This document shows, piece after piece, positions 42,216 to 51,097 of a DNA stretch of 64,000 nucleotides (within the stretch, counting starts at the first letter, position 1; each line of letters opens with the position of its first letter). The notes below the pieces were generated by a model. That model saw nothing but the letters and a program-made list of their open reading frames with translations, ran no database searches and was not told the DNA's origin. The stretch is from Paenibacillus abyssi (lineage in GTDB: Bacteria > Bacillota > Bacilli > Paenibacillales > Paenibacillaceae). A program made the translations under genes and the position numbers. The stretch is taken from contig NZ_BMGR01000011.1 of NCBI RefSeq assembly GCF_014640295.1, positions 62,001-126,000 of the forward strand, in the 5' to 3' direction.

Positions 42216-43112
42216 GTGATTCGAAATTCGCCTTACATATTGCTTGTGTTAGCCGCTTGTATCTGGGGCGGCAATTTTGTGGCAGGGAAGGCGCTTGTAA
42301 CGCACATACCGCCGTTGACGCTTGCTGCATTAAGATGGAGCATCGCCTTTGTATGTCTGCTTCCTTTTTTCGGGAAGGAGGGTTGGCGTCTGGGGGCTGA
42401 TTTTCTCCGGCATTGGAAAATGATCCTATTCCTTTCTGTAACGGGCGTGGCAGGCTTTAATACGTTAACATATATTGCCGTCCAATATACAGGTTCCATT
42501 AATGCCTCGCTGATGAATTCGGCCACCCCGATTATGGTTGTTATCCTTACTTGGCTGATGATCAAAGAACGCATCGCTTGGTCGGCGATTCCAGGCATCT
42601 TGGTTTCCATGGCAGGTGTTCTTTGGATTATCGGCAATGGCAGCCTGGATGCCTTATTGAGTCTCTCCTTTAACAAAGGCGATCTTTGGATGCTGCTCGC
42701 TATTTTCTGTTGGTCTTTATATTCAGTCGGGATGAAAAGGATGGCAGGGATGTTCCCCGCCAGTCCATTTTTGCTCGTACAGGTAGTAGTAGCTTTACTG
42801 CTGCTTCTTCCTCTATCTGCGATTGAGTTGATCATTGATTCCCCAGAGATGGATTGGACCCCGCCGCTTGTGCTGGGTGTAATGTATATTGGAATTTTTG
42901 CATCCATTGTCGCATTTCTATCGTGGAATCGGGCGATCGAATTAATCGGCCCACAACGCTGCGCCGGATTTCTTAATCTGATTCCTCTGTTCAGTGCTAT
43001 TTTTGCAACAAGCTTTACTGGAGAGTCGATCCGTTTGTATCATGTAATAGGTGCAGCCTTAATCCTTGCCGGTATTTACATTACCAATCGTAAACAAGCT
43101 AATAAAGCTTAA
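42216..43112 (+). CDS. EamA-family drug/metabolite transporter
   Basis: A 298-aa inner-membrane protein with about ten hydrophobic helices in two EamA repeats. ACIWGGNFVAGKALV opens the first repeat, and QYTGSINASLMNSATPIMVVILTWLMIKER is the well-known end of it. FCWSLYSVGMKRM begins the second, which ends GESIRLYHVIGAALILAGIYI. The substrate is unknown; relatives export amino acids or metabolites. GTG 42216 has AAAGGAGC upstream. DUF418 follows and could be cotranscribed. Confidence 0.88.
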   Translation: MIRNSPYILLVLAACIWGGNFVAGKALVTHIPPLTLAALRWSIAFVCLLPFFGKEGWRLGADFLRHWKMILFLSVTGVAGFNTLTYIAVQYTGSINASLMNSATPIMVVILTWLMIKERIAWSAIPGILVSMAGVLWIIGNGSLDALLSLSFNKGDLWMLLAIFCWSLYSVGMKRMAGMFPASPFLLVQVVVALLLLLPLSAIELIIDSPEMDWTPPLVLGVMYIGIFASIVAFLSWNRAIELIGPQRCAGFLNLIPLFSAIFATSFTGESIRLYHVIGAALILAGIYITNRKQANKA

Positions 43113-43196
43113 TTCATGAAAATTTATTATTCAAATCCGAAAGAATTACAGGAATGTTTCATTATTTTAGGAACGAATCGACAGGGGAAACCACAC

Positions 43197-44354
43197 ATGA
43201 ATGATTTGCAAATGGATCACAAGGAGCGAATAAGGGAGGTAGATATTCTAAGGGGGTTTGCCTTACTGGGCATTTGCTTGGTCAATGTACCGGAGATGTT
43301 TGGCAAAGGCCTTGCTTTTCAGTCCGTGTTTACCGGTTCCGATGCATTCATACGGCTGCTGTATGATATGTTCGTACAGACCAAGTTTTATACGTTGTTT
43401 GCCTTTTTGTTCGGGATCAGCTTTTATCTGTTTATGCAAAGCGCAGAGCGGCGCGGCTTAAGCGCCAAGCGGGCAATGAGCAGAAGGCTGCTGCTGCTGC
43501 TGCTGCTCGTTATTGGAGTGGCTCATGGTGTACTGTTTTGGTTCGGGGATATTCTTCACACATATGCTATATTAGGTTTTTTCCTGCTGCTGTTCTATAA
43601 AAGAACCGGGAAGGCCATTCTAATCTGGAGTTTGAGTCTACTTAGTTTTTCCGTGCTCATTGTTGTAACATCAAGTTTGCTTGCGCTTATGGTTGCTCCA
43701 GAAGCGCTTAATGAACCGATCTTTCATGGTATACCGGAGTGGGAAGAGCGTGCCGGCTACTTATTAAACTACAGCAGCTTGAACTTATTATGGATAGGTC
43801 CGGAGATTTTAGGCTTATTTCTATTGGGCCTTTACGCAGGCAAGAGAGGATGGTTTACGAGTAAAGGTCTTTCGGATACGATTCTGCGACGATTGCAGTG
43901 GGGCTCAATATTCCTATCGATCTTGTTGTTCATACCGATGGTGAATCAATACCTTTCCGGTTCGGAATACTATTCCCGATATGTATATCATTATACGTTT
44001 TTAACCGGTAAGACAATGGCAATATTCTATTTATGTACGCTGCTGCGGCTTATCCGTGTGTTCGGAGCGTTGCGCTTCAACAGCTTTGCGGCTTGCGGAC
44101 AAATGGCTTACACCAATTACTTGACCCAGACCCTCATCACGATGCTGCTCTTTAATCTTGTCTGGCATGATGCGGGCTCGTGGCCGCTGTGGGCCAACCT
44201 CAACTATGCGCTGCTGCTGTTCATGCTGCAGGCCGGGTGGAGCCTGTTATGGCTTCGCCATTACAACCTGGGACCGCTGGAATGGGCATGGCGTACGGTT
44301 ACGTATTTGCAGCTGCCGCCGCTGCGCAAGAAAGCGGCCGTATCACAAGACTAG
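43197..44354 (+). CDS. DUF418-family membrane protein
   Basis: A 385-aa polytopic membrane protein. REVDILRGFALLGICLVN is the DUF418 N-terminal signature. KFYTLFAFLFGISFYLFMQ and LVIGVAHGVLFWFGDILHTYAILGF, then the C-terminal FAACGQMAYTNYLTQTLI and GPLEWAWRTVTY, define the family. Its biochemical role is unknown. ATG 43197 follows AGGGGAAA; the frame is open upstream to 43116 but lacks a ribosome binding site. Confidence 0.85.
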   Translation: MNDLQMDHKERIREVDILRGFALLGICLVNVPEMFGKGLAFQSVFTGSDAFIRLLYDMFVQTKFYTLFAFLFGISFYLFMQSAERRGLSAKRAMSRRLLLLLLLVIGVAHGVLFWFGDILHTYAILGFFLLLFYKRTGKAILIWSLSLLSFSVLIVVTSSLLALMVAPEALNEPIFHGIPEWEERAGYLLNYSSLNLLWIGPEILGLFLLGLYAGKRGWFTSKGLSDTILRRLQWGSIFLSILLFIPMVNQYLSGSEYYSRYVYHYTFLTGKTMAIFYLCTLLRLIRVFGALRFNSFAACGQMAYTNYLTQTLITMLLFNLVWHDAGSWPLWANLNYALLLFMLQAGWSLLWLRHYNLGPLEWAWRTVTYLQLPPLRKKAAVSQD

Positions 44355-44366
44355 ACGATCAACAAA

Positions 44367-44392
44367 GGGGGACAGTTCGATACTGTCCCTTA
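44367..44392 (+). terminator. Short hairpin after the DUF418 gene
   Basis: GGGACAG (44369-44375) and CTGTCCC (44383-44389) pair around TTCGATA. The following TTATGC is not a good T run, so its termination strength is uncertain. Confidence 0.45.
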
Positions 44393-44504
44393 TGCTATTT
44401 GAGGAAAGCTCGTATTTTTGGTATGGTTAACTCATTACTTGGAGTCAGTCTTAAGACATATGAGAGCGGCCGACTATACAGGAGGGGTCAAGATCGAACC
44501 ATCT

Positions 44505-45437
44505 ATGAAACTAAGCGTATTGGACTTGGTTCCTGTCATAAACGGCGTGGAGGATACCATCGCCTTAGGGCATGCTGTAGAGCTGGCCCAAACTGCTGAA
44601 CGGCTCGGCTACAACCGTTATTGGGTTGCCGAGCATCATGATATGCCAGGCTTGGCATGCACATCGCCGGAGGTGCTGCTGGCGCATGTGGGAGCGCGGA
44701 CGCAGCGTATCCGGATCGGCTCCGGCGCTCTCTTGCTGCCTCATTATAAACCGCTTAAGGTGGTAGAGTCGTATCATATGCTCGCCACCCTGTATCCGGG
44801 GCGCGTTGATCTCGGCATTGGCCGTGCCCCGGGCGGCTCGGCTCATGTGAGCATGGCACTAAGCGGTAACTTTCTGGAAAACATCCGGCAGCTGCCGGAA
44901 TCATTGCGAGGGGTAACCGCATTGCTGCAAGGGAATTATGAATGGGAAGGAGAACCGGTATCCGCCCGGCCAGCTCCCCCTGTAACGCCCCAGCTCTGGA
45001 TGCTGGGCACGAATCGCAAAAGCGCGGCGTATGCCGCGGAATTTGGGACAGGTTATGTTTTCGGGCAATTCATGAGTGATGTAGGCGCAGAGGAGATTTT
45101 GCCCGCTTACAGTGAAGCATTCAATGCCTCGGCACTTTGCCCATCGCCGCACGTCATCGTCGCCATAGGCGTGGTGTGTGCAGACACCGAAGAAGAGGCC
45201 AAGCGTCTAGCGTCAACCAGCGCTGACTTGTCTCATTCGGAAGCTGCCGCAGAAGAACGATCCGAGCTCTCGGACCGCAAATTTCTTGTCGGTACGCCGA
45301 AGCAGATAAAGTCGCGCCTGGAACAGTTGTCGCTTCTATACGGCGTTGATGAATTTATCATTGTCACGATGATCCAGGATTACCGGAAGCGGCTTCGTTC
45401 TTATGAATTGCTGGCACAGGCTTTTTGGGAAGCGTAG
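44505..45437 (+). CDS. Luciferase-like flavin monooxygenase (MsnO8/YwcH type)
   Basis: A 310-aa LLM-class FMN-dependent oxidoreductase with a TIM-barrel pattern. The start KLSVLDLVPV, RYWVAEHHDMPGLACTSPEVLLAHV and RIGSGALLLPHYKPLKVVESYHMLATLYPGRVDLGIGRAPG are typical of the MsnO8/YwcH group, and PQLWMLGTNRKSAAYAAEFG marks the second half. The substrate is unknown. ATG 44505 gives the normal family N-terminus, but GGAGGGG lies 17 bases upstream, which is far; ATG 44460 would add 15 residues. A terminator follows. Confidence 0.85.
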   Translation: MKLSVLDLVPVINGVEDTIALGHAVELAQTAERLGYNRYWVAEHHDMPGLACTSPEVLLAHVGARTQRIRIGSGALLLPHYKPLKVVESYHMLATLYPGRVDLGIGRAPGGSAHVSMALSGNFLENIRQLPESLRGVTALLQGNYEWEGEPVSARPAPPVTPQLWMLGTNRKSAAYAAEFGTGYVFGQFMSDVGAEEILPAYSEAFNASALCPSPHVIVAIGVVCADTEEEAKRLASTSADLSHSEAAAEERSELSDRKFLVGTPKQIKSRLEQLSLLYGVDEFIIVTMIQDYRKRLRSYELLAQAFWEA

Positions 45438-45448
45438 AGGAATCCGGG

Positions 45449-45487
45449 TACTGTCGCCATGTCATGGCGGCAGTATTTTTGATTTTT
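45449..45487 (+). terminator. Intrinsic terminator after the monooxygenase gene
   Basis: TACTGTCGCCATG (45449-45461) pairs with CATGGCGGCAGTA (45463-45475), then TTTTTGATTTTTTTA. Confidence 0.85.
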
Positions 45488-45550
45488 TTATGTCTTTATC
45501 GGGTAACGAAGAACAATTGAATATTTTCATTTTGTTTAGGGGTGATGTAA

Positions 45551-46243
45551 GTGGCACAGAACGTACCTGTTAGAGAAGCAATGCCGATAGACAAAGAAAG
45601 AAGGATAACACGGCTTACGCTGATAGGATTGTTTAGCTTTATCGGATTTTGTGCAATTGCTATGACATTCCAGCTGGATGCCGTTGGTGTGATCGACGGA
45701 TGGATCATTCAGAGCATCCAACAGCAAGAAGCTCCGTTTTGGACCGGGTTCATGAAGCTGCTTTCTTTTATTGGGTCAGGCCAGATCGTTACTGTCTTCT
45801 CGGGAATTGCAGCGCTTCTCCTGATTAACCTGTATAAGCGCCGTACTGAAGCGCTGTTTTTCTTGGTTACCGTAATCGGTTCGGCCCTTTTAAATATTTT
45901 GCTTAAATTATATTTTCAACGGGAAAGGCCGGATCTTCATACCCTTATAACAGAGACCGGATATAGCTTTCCCAGCGGGCATTCCATGAACGCATTTACT
46001 TTTTATGGTATTGTATCCTATTTGTTTTGGCGGCGTATTCAGAGTAAGCGGGCAAAAAGCCTTCTTCTCGGATTCAGTTCCCTCATGATTGTGCTTATTG
46101 GAATTAGCAGGGTTTACTTGGGTGTACATTATCCCAGTGACATTGCAGGAGCATATTTGATTAGCGGAGTTTGGTTAATTCTGATGATAAAACTTTACCG
46201 TTATATTAAGAAAAGAAAAGTCAAATATCCAGGATCGAATTAA
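45551..46243 (+). CDS. PAP2-family membrane phosphatase
   Basis: A 230-aa phosphatase with five or six hydrophobic helices. The three active-site motifs are KLYFQRERP (KX6RP), SFPSGHSMNAF (PSGH) and SRVYLGVHYPSDIAG (SRX5HX3D), all intact, so it should hydrolyse lipid phosphates such as undecaprenyl pyrophosphate or phosphatidic acid. GTG 45551 follows GGGGTGATG. A very small membrane protein gene follows 25 bases later. Confidence 0.9.
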   Translation: MAQNVPVREAMPIDKERRITRLTLIGLFSFIGFCAIAMTFQLDAVGVIDGWIIQSIQQQEAPFWTGFMKLLSFIGSGQIVTVFSGIAALLLINLYKRRTEALFFLVTVIGSALLNILLKLYFQRERPDLHTLITETGYSFPSGHSMNAFTFYGIVSYLFWRRIQSKRAKSLLLGFSSLMIVLIGISRVYLGVHYPSDIAGAYLISGVWLILMIKLYRYIKKRKVKYPGSN

Positions 46244-46268
46244 TCTGGACTTTGAAGGGATGAAGTGC

Positions 46269-46448
46269 ATGTTTAAGGGCTGGAGATTTTCATTGATCGG
46301 AATTCTTATTGTCGGGATAGTGGCAGTTGCAGCACCGCTTCTGAACCTTTCTCATTTTGAGAAAACGGTACCGTTGTTCATATTGTTTGTGTTATTTGTA
46401 GGTGCTTTGAATTTGTTAGAAAAAATAAAATCGAAATATTCGAAATAA
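46269..46448 (+). CDS. Small membrane protein, 59 aa
   Basis: Two hydrophobic helices (FSLIGILIVGIVAVAAPLL and VPLFILFVLFVGALNLL) with a basic end (KIKSKYSK). AAGGG lies nine bases before ATG 46269; an upstream ATG at 46260 is too close to it. I do not recognise the family. It probably shares a transcript with the PAP2 phosphatase. Confidence 0.6.
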   Translation: MFKGWRFSLIGILIVGIVAVAAPLLNLSHFEKTVPLFILFVLFVGALNLLEKIKSKYSK

Positions 46449-46491
46449 TGTTGAACGGATGTTGCCCGCAGACCTTTAGGTTTGTCAATCA

Positions 46492-46653
46492 ATCACATCC
46501 GGCCTGATAGTCGGACTTGTTTTTCTGGGCTGGATTCTAAAAGGCATGGCTAATGGCGTTCATAGCATTTCTTCGATTATCGATAAGTTGGCTGATGGAC
46601 AAGCCGATCCTTTCGGACCAATCGTTTTCGTTGTTAAAGGTGTGGCTCTATAG
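46492..46653 (+). pseudogene. Short remnant of a membrane protein gene
   Basis: A 53-codon frame reads ITSGLIVGLVFLGWILKGMANGVHSISSIIDKLADG, a helix followed by an amphipathic part, ending KGVAL and TAG. There is no start codon with a ribosome binding site, and a stop precedes it. It looks like the 3' end of a lost gene. Family not recognised. Confidence 0.35.
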
Positions 46654-46674
46654 ATAATGGTCATCGCAAATAAT

Positions 46675-46719
46675 GAGGCAATCCCAAAAGTCGATAATGA
46701 CTTAGGGATGCCTCTTTTT
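46675..46719. terminator. Bidirectional hairpin between convergent units
   Basis: GAGGCAATCCC (46675-46685) pairs with GGGATGCCTC (46705-46714) with one bulge, and inner AAGTC/GACTT; TTTTTC follows on the plus strand. It lies at the 3' end of the minus-strand DUF2306 gene. Confidence 0.7.
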
Positions 46720-47184
46720 CATTCTTGTATCATATTTATTGCCCACCATTCTAAGAATTGGTGTGCCGACAATGGTCGGCAGCAGCCACAATACCAGCGA
46801 AGGGACTTCAGCCAAAAAGGGAGCGTTGCTCTGATTTACGACAATAAATCCCGTTACGATAGCAATATATGATCCGCCCATTCCCGCGATGTGGGATACC
46901 ATCCAATTCTTCCATTTCATCTTATATGCTATGTATCCAAAAAGTGCAAATACATAACTAAAGATTGCCACATAGAACAGGTAGCTGCTTACCTCCCAAT
47001 TCATAATGGACATGACAATGGCAGAAGCGCAAACCACCGTTACCAGCCAGAAGTATATACTGCCCGATGTGGTGTGCCGTCCCCGCTTTTTGGGGGCAAG
47101 CATAGCCGCAATTCCTATGCCCAGCGCAAGATAGCCTGAAATGATGTGCATAATAAGCATGATCATGTCGATTGTATCTTTCAT
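46702..47184 (-). CDS. DUF2306-like membrane protein
   Basis: A 160-aa protein with four or five hydrophobic helices. IMHIISGYLALGIGIAAML and KKRGRHTTSGSIYFWLV, with the His residues MHIISG and GRHTTSG, are like DUF2306 (YesL/YozB-like) membrane proteins, where such His may bind haem or metal. VSHIAGMGGSYIAIVTGF is the later conserved His. The role is unknown. Starts at 47184 or, without the first residues, at 47163. Confidence 0.65.
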   Translation of the reverse strand: MKDTIDMIMLIMHIISGYLALGIGIAAMLAPKKRGRHTTSGSIYFWLVTVVCASAIVMSIMNWEVSSYLFYVAIFSYVFALFGYIAYKMKWKNWMVSHIAGMGGSYIAIVTGFIVVNQSNAPFLAEVPSLVLWLLPTIVGTPILRMVGNKYDTRMKKRHP

Positions 47185-47355
47185 TTACGAGTCGTCATCC
47201 TCTCATTGAATAAATTTATTATATATGATCGCTTAGAAAAGTATTGCTAAATTTTAGCTAAAAATTGGTAGAGAGGGGTTCTTTATACCTTTCAAAGCTA
47301 TCAACTGCAGCATACGATATAACACATTCTTGAATCGAAAAGGAGGGAGACTATT

Positions 47356-48555
47356 ATGAGAGTATTGATTGCTACCATCTTTTCCTATCCCCCCAGAGGC
47401 GGTTTAGGCGTCTATATGGAACATCTGGCTAAAGGGCTTAAGCAGCAAGGGCATCAAGTGGATATTTTGGGCAGGTACAATGATCATTACTATATTACAA
47501 GAGAGAACCGGCGTATACCTATGAAAATTAAAAAAAAAGGTACCAATGGTCTGTCGTCATTCGTGTCAAATGGAATGGGAAGCAAGCTGCTGCAAGCACA
47601 CATTGAGAAAATGCAGGAAAATACAATGAATTTTTTGGATGCCATTCAATCGTTGGATCTTAAGCAATATGAGGTTATTCATGCCCAGGATATTATTTCT
47701 GCCAGGGTATTAAAGCATTTCAAGCCTAGTCTAGTTCCGCTTGTTATTACCGTGCACGGTTGCGTGACGGCTGAGTATTATTATTATGGGTTGATAAGCC
47801 CCGAAACGGCGGGTTGGAAGCTCATATCCGCCTTTGAATCAGATGTCATCAGACAGTGTGACCGGATTATTGTCCCGTCGAATTGGCTTTTGGAAATTTA
47901 TAAAAAATGCGGCATACCGACGGGAAATATGAAGGTGATCCATAATGGCATTGATATCCCATCCTTTCAAGCGCAAATGAACCAAAAAACCGACTTGAAG
48001 AGTCCGTCAAACGAGAAGATTATCATCTGCACCGGCCGGTTGGTAGAATCAAAGGGACAACATTGTTTGTTGGATGCACTGGCTAAGCTGAAGAAGCAGC
48101 GAAAAGGCTGGGTATGTTGGATTGCAGGTAACGGCAAAACAGAAAGAGCGCTAAAGAAGCAGCATGAGCAGCTTAAGCTTGGCGAATCGGTCAAATTTTT
48201 GGGTAGGCGCGAAGATATTCCTGCTTTATTGAAGCAAACTCATATTTTTGTCATTCCGAGTATTCAGGATAATTATCCGTATTCATTGGCAGAAGCGCAG
48301 ATCGCCGGGAAATCGATTGTCGCCTCACGGGTCGGCGGCATTACAGAGATGGTCATGGATGAAAAAACCGGGCTTCTATTTCCACCAGGTGACAGCAATG
48401 AGCTTTGCAATCAGTTAAAGAAACTGCTGGATCACCCCGATTTGCAGCAACGACTTAGCAGAGAAACGAAGGAGTGGGGAAGGAAATATCTCTCACTTGA
48501 TCATATGATGAGGCAAGTATTGGAGGTCTATCATGAGGTTTTGAAAACATCATAA
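47356..48555 (+). CDS. Glycosyltransferase family 4 protein
   Basis: A 399-aa GT-B fold retaining glycosyltransferase. The N-terminal domain begins RVLIATIFSYPPRGGLGVYMEHLAKGLKQQGHQVDIL. VIHNGIDIPSFQ lies at the domain junction. The C-terminal domain has GRLVESKGQHCLLDALAKL, VKFLGRREDIPALLK and the donor-binding VIPSIQDNYPYSLAEAQIAGKSIVASRVGGITEM, with the EX7E pattern. No membrane helix. AAAGGAGGGAG precedes ATG 47356. It opens a three-gene cassette with a GNAT and a WbqC protein, which suggests assembly of an amino-sugar-containing glycan. Confidence 0.9.
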   Translation: MRVLIATIFSYPPRGGLGVYMEHLAKGLKQQGHQVDILGRYNDHYYITRENRRIPMKIKKKGTNGLSSFVSNGMGSKLLQAHIEKMQENTMNFLDAIQSLDLKQYEVIHAQDIISARVLKHFKPSLVPLVITVHGCVTAEYYYYGLISPETAGWKLISAFESDVIRQCDRIIVPSNWLLEIYKKCGIPTGNMKVIHNGIDIPSFQAQMNQKTDLKSPSNEKIIICTGRLVESKGQHCLLDALAKLKKQRKGWVCWIAGNGKTERALKKQHEQLKLGESVKFLGRREDIPALLKQTHIFVIPSIQDNYPYSLAEAQIAGKSIVASRVGGITEMVMDEKTGLLFPPGDSNELCNQLKKLLDHPDLQQRLSRETKEWGRKYLSLDHMMRQVLEVYHEVLKTS

Positions 48556-48578
48556 GACGGATTGGAGGTGAGGTTAAT

Positions 48579-49124
48579 ATGTTAGGAAATGGATTAACCG
48601 TTATTCGATTGGATCGGGATGCCACACTCTATTATTTATCCGATCTCATTGAAGTGGAGCAGCTCGTCTATGAGAAGAGAGGTCGTTTGTATTCAACTGA
48701 AAAATGGGATGAGAGTCAGTTCTTGCTTGATATCCCGGGTAAATTCGAGACAAGTTGGGCTGTGGTTAAAGGGGATAAGCTTATTGCTTTTTTGATCTGC
48801 TCTACTCCGTACCCGGAGATGAATCATGTACACCGCGTTGCGGTGCATCCGCTGTACGCTGGAAGGAAAATAGGCAGAAAGCTGATGATTAAGGCTTATC
48901 TGGAATGGAAGAATATGCGGCAGTATAAAACGATTACGGCGATCATTCGAGAAGATCATAGATTATCAATGCCCTTCGCAAGGCTGCTCGGTGCCCGGAT
49001 CGCCGACAAGGCGTTCATGTCGCGATTCTTTGAGGGATTGGGCAGAAAGAACGTACAGCTATTCGATGAACATTTCGAAGATGAATATGGCGTTCGTTAC
49101 GTCCTGATTTTTATTCAAAAATAA
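48579..49124 (+). CDS. GNAT-family acetyltransferase
   Basis: A 181-aa acetyl-CoA-dependent transferase. HVHRVAVHPLYAGRKIGRKLMIKAYLEW is the acetyl-CoA loop (RKIGRKL). The C-terminal half is less typical. AGGTGAGG precedes ATG 48579. Placed between a glycosyltransferase and a WbqC protein, it might acylate an amino sugar; this is inference from context. Confidence 0.75.
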   Translation: MLGNGLTVIRLDRDATLYYLSDLIEVEQLVYEKRGRLYSTEKWDESQFLLDIPGKFETSWAVVKGDKLIAFLICSTPYPEMNHVHRVAVHPLYAGRKIGRKLMIKAYLEWKNMRQYKTITAIIREDHRLSMPFARLLGARIADKAFMSRFFEGLGRKNVQLFDEHFEDEYGVRYVLIFIQK

Positions 49125-49150
49125 GAGGTGGGGGAGAGGAAGCGATCCGA

Positions 49151-49882
49151 TTGGTGAAAAAAATATGTATCTACCAACCCAATGTTTTTCCGCGGCTTCA
49201 CTACTTTAACCGGATTTTGAACAGTGACGTATGGGTCATGCTGGATGATGTCCAGTTGAATCGAAGAGTCGGACAAACCTGCTTTGCAGTGAAGCTAAAC
49301 GGCCGCAAGCATACCATTGTCGTACCGGTATTCGGAGGTAATCGAGTCAATATCAAGGATGCAGTTATCTCGTATGACTTGAAATGGATAGCCAAGGCAC
49401 AAAAGACGATGGAGCATGCATACGGTAAAAGACCCTATTTTGAACGTATTCGAGCGCTAACCGCATCCTATTTCAACCATCATCGTTGGAACGGCGCGGA
49501 TTTCCGGTTGTTCTGCGAGCAATTTACGCTGGACATGCTGCGAAAGTTTGGGTGGCAGGGGGTTGTGATGAGCTCTTCCGGCCTGGCCGGCAGCGTCAAG
49601 GCATCCGAACGCATGGCAGAGATTACGCTTCAGCTGAGAGGAACGCACTATGTGTGCGGAAAGGAAGGGTACCAGAACTATTTGAATCTACAAGACTTCC
49701 GGAGCCGGAAACTGTCAATATATGTACAAGAATGGAAAAGCCCGGTTTATCCTCAAGGGAAGGGAGATTTTATAGCGAATCTGTCTATTTTGGATTTGCT
49801 GACAAACGTGGATCTGGAAGAGGCGAGGAAATTACTGGTTTCAGATGGAATGAAAGAGTGGAAGGAATATGGATTAAGCTGA
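49151..49882 (+). CDS. WbqC-family protein
   Basis: A 243-aa protein with the WbqC signature: ICIYQPNVFPRLHYFNRILNSDVWVMLDDVQLNRRVGQTC near the start, then IVVPVFGGN and YFERIRALTASYF. SLSILDLLTN near the end is also typical. Members occur in O-antigen and glycopeptide-like clusters, where they probably transfer or form an amide bond to a sugar amine; the reaction is not firmly established. TTG 49151 or GTG 49154, after GGGGGAGAGGAAG. A perfect terminator follows. Confidence 0.85.
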   Translation: MVKKICIYQPNVFPRLHYFNRILNSDVWVMLDDVQLNRRVGQTCFAVKLNGRKHTIVVPVFGGNRVNIKDAVISYDLKWIAKAQKTMEHAYGKRPYFERIRALTASYFNHHRWNGADFRLFCEQFTLDMLRKFGWQGVVMSSSGLAGSVKASERMAEITLQLRGTHYVCGKEGYQNYLNLQDFRSRKLSIYVQEWKSPVYPQGKGDFIANLSILDLLTNVDLEEARKLLVSDGMKEWKEYGLS

Positions 49883-49894
49883 ATAGGATAAAGA

Positions 49895-49936
49895 AACAAG
49901 AAGAGAACCTCCGGCCATGGAGGTTCTCTTCTTGTT
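49895..49936. terminator. Strong bidirectional terminator
   Basis: A perfect 18-bp stem: arms AACAAGAAGAGAACCTCC (49895-49912) and its complement (49919-49936) around GGCCAT minus the closing pair. A and T tracts lie in the stem on each side. It serves the WbqC gene and the convergent 39-aa gene, whose stop codon it touches. Confidence 0.85.
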
Positions 49937-50054
49937 ATCTTTGTCTGGATTTAGTAAACGAACGGACCTGAGTAAACAATTTGTCGCGGGCTTTTTTGTT
50001 TCTCATTAGATATGCAGCTCCCATGCTAATTGCAGTCCACAGCATTTTTCTCAT
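49935..50054 (-). CDS. Small hypothetical protein, 39 aa
   Basis: A short minus-strand gene with a perfect GAGGAGGAAT site eight bases before ATG 50054. The product reads MRKMLWTAISMGAAYLMRNK, then KARDKLFTQVRSFTKSRQR. A short hydrophobic helix is followed by a strongly basic tail. Similar tiny basic proteins occur in Paenibacillus and Bacillus (YrzQ-like) without known function. It converges on the WbqC gene. Confidence 0.65.
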   Translation of the reverse strand: MRKMLWTAISMGAAYLMRNKKARDKLFTQVRSFTKSRQR

Positions 50055-50255
50055 CGTGTATTCCTCCTCTATAGTATGGTAGGTTGCCTTACTACATTAA
50101 TACCCTTCTTTAGCGGAAGAAAAACAATATTAATAAAGGTGGTAATGCAGATTAAAAAAGGTAAATGATAATAGCTCGCGAATTAATATAAATAAATAGA
50201 CTAAAATCCTTATCTTAATCATGCCAGTTGGTTATTCTATGGGAAAGGGATCGAT

Positions 50256-51044
50256 ATGATGAACCATTATCGTAGTCAGTTGAAACCGGAAGTTCTTGCT
50301 TACTTGGACCGCATAGGATATGACGGGCCGATCGACGGCAGTGCCGCGACCCTTGCCGAGCTGCAAGAGTGTCATCTCCATACCGTGCCGTATGAAAACC
50401 TGGATATCCTGCAGCGTATTCCATTGTCACTGGAGATTGATGTCCTCCTCGAGAAAATCGTCGTCCGGCGCCGCGGCGGCTATTGCTTCGAGCTTAATGC
50501 GCTTTTCGGATGGCTGCTGCGGGAGCTTGGGTATTCCGTCTCGGATTATATGGCCCGCTTCTGGCGTGATGAACCGAATCTTCCTCCAAAACGCCGCCAT
50601 CATGTACTGAAAGTCAAAGTGGGCGATATTTTCTACCTCTGTGATGTCGGTGTCGGTGGAATCGTACCGCGTCGGCCGATTAAAATGGCAGAGAAGCTTG
50701 AACATCGGCAGGGCGATGAGTGTTATCGTATGGAACGCGATCCTTATTTCGGATGGTTGCTGTGCGAGCTAAGTCACGGAGAATGGAGGCGATTATACTC
50801 CTTTACGGAGGAACCTCAACTGCCTAAAGACTACATAATGGCTACCTACTGGTGTGAGAACGCGCCTGACTCTATTTTCAACCGTGATGCCATGGTCGCA
50901 CTGCGCACGAAGGACGGACGTAACACGATTGCCGGCAAGGAATTCCGCATTTTTACAGCGGAAGGGTCCAACGTTTTTACTCCCGAAACGCAAGAGGAGT
51001 ATAATGAAGCATTACGTACTTATTTCGGCATTGATATGAATTAA
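50256..51044 (+). CDS. Arylamine N-acetyltransferase
   Basis: A 262-aa NAT enzyme that transfers acetyl from acetyl-CoA to aromatic amines, hydrazines or related amines. The catalytic triad is visible: Cys near residue 77 in RRGGYCFELNALF, His in RRHHVLKV, and Asp in YLCDVGVGG. YLDRIGYDGP and the early HTVPYENLDI are also typical. AAGGGATCG precedes ATG 50256; the next codon is also ATG. It is monocistronic and ends at a terminator. In some actinobacteria and Bacillus, NAT relatives take part in amide formation in antibiotics, but no such cluster is next to it. Confidence 0.92.
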   Translation: MMNHYRSQLKPEVLAYLDRIGYDGPIDGSAATLAELQECHLHTVPYENLDILQRIPLSLEIDVLLEKIVVRRRGGYCFELNALFGWLLRELGYSVSDYMARFWRDEPNLPPKRRHHVLKVKVGDIFYLCDVGVGGIVPRRPIKMAEKLEHRQGDECYRMERDPYFGWLLCELSHGEWRRLYSFTEEPQLPKDYIMATYWCENAPDSIFNRDAMVALRTKDGRNTIAGKEFRIFTAEGSNVFTPETQEEYNEALRTYFGIDMN

Positions 51045-51057
51045 TAATCATTCAATA

Positions 51058-51093
51058 AAAGCACGCTGTCCTTTTAGAGGATAGTGTGCTTTA
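51058..51093. terminator. Bidirectional terminator between NAT and azlD
   Basis: AAAGCAC (51058-51064) and GTGCTTT (51086-51092) with inner TCC/GGA pairs form an interrupted stem; A and T runs flank it on both sides. Confidence 0.7.
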
Positions 51094-51097
51094 TCAG

